Below are positions 6,057 to 6,896 of a stretch of 6,896 nt of DNA, one piece after another. The DNA is taken from positions 1 through 6,896 of the forward strand of contig JASEJH010000078.1 in NCBI GenBank assembly GCA_030016455.1, written 5' to 3'. Source of the DNA: Thermoanaerobacteraceae bacterium. GTDB taxonomy: Bacteria > Bacillota > Desulfotomaculia > Desulfotomaculales > Ammonificaceae. The translations under genes were made by a program, and so were the position numbers. Each line of letters opens with the position of its first letter. Within the stretch, counting starts at the first letter, position 1. Below the pieces are notes generated by a model that ran no database searches, was not told where the DNA came from, and was given only the letters and a program-made list of their open reading frames with translations.

Positions 6057-6431
6057 TTAGACCTTTTTGTCCATCAGCATGCCGATCAGCCGCTTCATTT
6101 CCGCCACCATATCGAGAATCTCCTTGGGAGGGATCTCCCGCAACACCTCACCGGTATCCCGGTTGACTACCTGGACCATGATTTCCTCGGAGGCTTCGTG
6201 GATGCGGAAGCGCAGGTCATACCAGGTCAGCTCCAGCACCAGGTTCAGGCGGCTGACAACCTCTTCAAGCTGCCTGGCCTCTGCTGCTCCTTCCTCCTCC
6301 GACCCCTTACCCTCAGCGATCACTTGGTGGAGCAGTTTAACCGACCCGGGCGGCTTGACATCCTCTCCTACTACGCGCGAAGGTGTATCAACCTTCGGTA
6401 CCTTTACCAACTCAGAAGTCTCAATGCGCAC
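6057..6431 (-). CDS. flaG: FlaG family flagellar protein
   Basis: A 124-residue FlaG-family protein. Family members sit before fliD in many bacteria and affect filament length; the exact mechanism is unclear. The first 60 residues are polar and poorly conserved, with Pro- and Glu-rich stretches (VKPPGS, GSEEEGAAEA). The FlaG domain (about 60-124) is clear: LRFRIHEASEEIMVQVV (73-89), then RDTGEVLREIPPKEILDM (91-108), which is the family signature. The GTG at 6431 is chosen because AAGGAGG (6441-6447) sits 9 bases upstream. An in-frame TTG at 6437 would leave only a 3-base spacer. The start overlaps the end of the upstream TPR gene by 11 bases, and the ribosome binding site lies within it, so translation is probably coupled. 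Confidence 0.93.
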   Translation of the reverse strand: MRIETSELVKVPKVDTPSRVVGEDVKPPGSVKLLHQVIAEGKGSEEEGAAEARQLEEVVSRLNLVLELTWYDLRFRIHEASEEIMVQVVNRDTGEVLREIPPKEILDMVAEMKRLIGMLMDKKV

Positions 6432-6896
6432 AGCCAACTACCTCCTTCCGTTGAAAATTAGCTGCCACCTCCGCACCCCTTAAGGCCGCTCTTAACAACG
6501 AGGAGGTTGGAAACCTTTCAAGTCCCTCTTCAATCACCGCCTGAGCCTCCTGGTAGCGTTGCAACCGGGAAAGCGCACTGGCAAGCGCGGTGTAATAACG
6601 CAGGCTTTCTTTATCCAGCTCCAGGGCATGGCGGTAGAAGACCGCCGCCTCTTCAACAAATCCCTTTCCCAGAGCAATTTCCCCAAGAATGGCAAGAGCC
6701 TCGGCGTCCCGCACCTCTGATTGAAGCGCCGCCAGTAGTTCTTCCGCCGCCGAATCCCTAAACCCGTACCTGAAATAAAGTTTGCCGAGTTTTAACCGCC
6801 GTTCTGGTTCCGGGATGATCCCGGCAAGCGTTAAAGCCCGTTCAAATTTCTCAAACTCCTGAAGCTCCAAAAGTTTGTCCAGCAGGTCAAGTACAA
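6421..6896 (-). CDS. TPR-repeat protein, 5' end beyond window
   Basis: The visible 157 residues are the C-terminal part. The frame is open to the right edge, so the true start is probably outside; a TTG at 6870 is in frame but has no convincing ribosome binding site. Counting from the first full codon, about three TPR-like helical hairpins are seen near 32-62, 63-96 (GEIALGKGFVEEAAVFYRHA with LELD) and 97-130 (ALASALSRLQRYQEAQAVIE with ERFP). No signal peptide, membrane segment or enzyme motif is seen. TPRs bind proteins, so a scaffold or assembly role is likely, but the function is not recognised. It may be the tail of a larger protein, for instance another TPR-containing glycosyltransferase like the one at the left end (speculative). 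It shares the operon with flaG by overlap. Confidence 0.8.
   Translation of the reverse strand, partial: VLDLLDKLLELQEFEKFERALTLAGIIPEPERRLKLGKLYFRYGFRDSAAEELLAALQSEVRDAEALAILGEIALGKGFVEEAAVFYRHALELDKESLRYYTALASALSRLQRYQEAQAVIEEGLERFPTSSLLRAALRGAEVAANFQRKEVVGCAH
6441..6447 (-). promoter_or_regulatory. Ribosome binding site of flaG inside the TPR gene
   Basis: AAGGAGG formed by Lys-Glu-Val codons near the end of the TPR gene lies 9 bases before the GTG at 6431. It fixes the flaG start and indicates translational coupling. Confidence 0.75.

Overview
The window looks like part of a flagellar filament-assembly locus from a motile Firmicute. All supported genes lie on the minus strand, so they read from right to left. 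The order flaG-fliD-fliS-fliT matches the late flagellar cluster of Bacillus subtilis. The mix of ATG, GTG and probable TTG starts, strong GGAGG ribosome binding sites and a GC-rich composition suggest a clostridial lineage such as the Peptococcaceae or Moorella relatives. That placement is inference, because nothing in the window fixes the genus.

Right part (about 3471-6896): a tightly packed operon. It begins with a TPR protein whose 5' end lies beyond the right edge. Next come flaG, which overlaps the TPR gene; fliD, the filament cap; fliS; a second, shortened fliS; and a FliT-like chaperone. Gaps are 3-33 bases, or overlaps, and several ribosome binding sites sit inside the end of the preceding gene. 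The second fliS appears to come from a tandem duplication of about 366-369 bases. The duplication ran from codon 26 of fliS into the first codons of fliT, so the copy lacks the FliS N-terminal segment and starts with FliT-like residues.

Middle (3313-3470): a 158-base gap with no gene. It holds a 7-bp EcoRI-like inverted repeat, short direct repeats and a weak SigD-like promoter candidate.

Left part (1-3312): one uninterrupted reading frame of at least 1104 codons running off the left edge. It encodes a GT4-type glycosyltransferase, three TPRs, a class I SAM-dependent methyltransferase and a second, related GT4-type glycosyltransferase. Directly behind a flagellin-chaperone operon, the likely (inferred) role is glycosylation of flagellin or another surface structure, with methylation of the glycan. 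No flagellin gene is visible in the window.

Together the right-hand genes would escort flagellin to the export gate (FliS), polymerise it under the cap (FliD), chaperone the cap protein (FliT) and influence filament length (FlaG). The large enzyme may decorate the filament. No tRNA, rRNA, CRISPR array, insertion sequence or clear intrinsic terminator for the minus-strand genes was seen.
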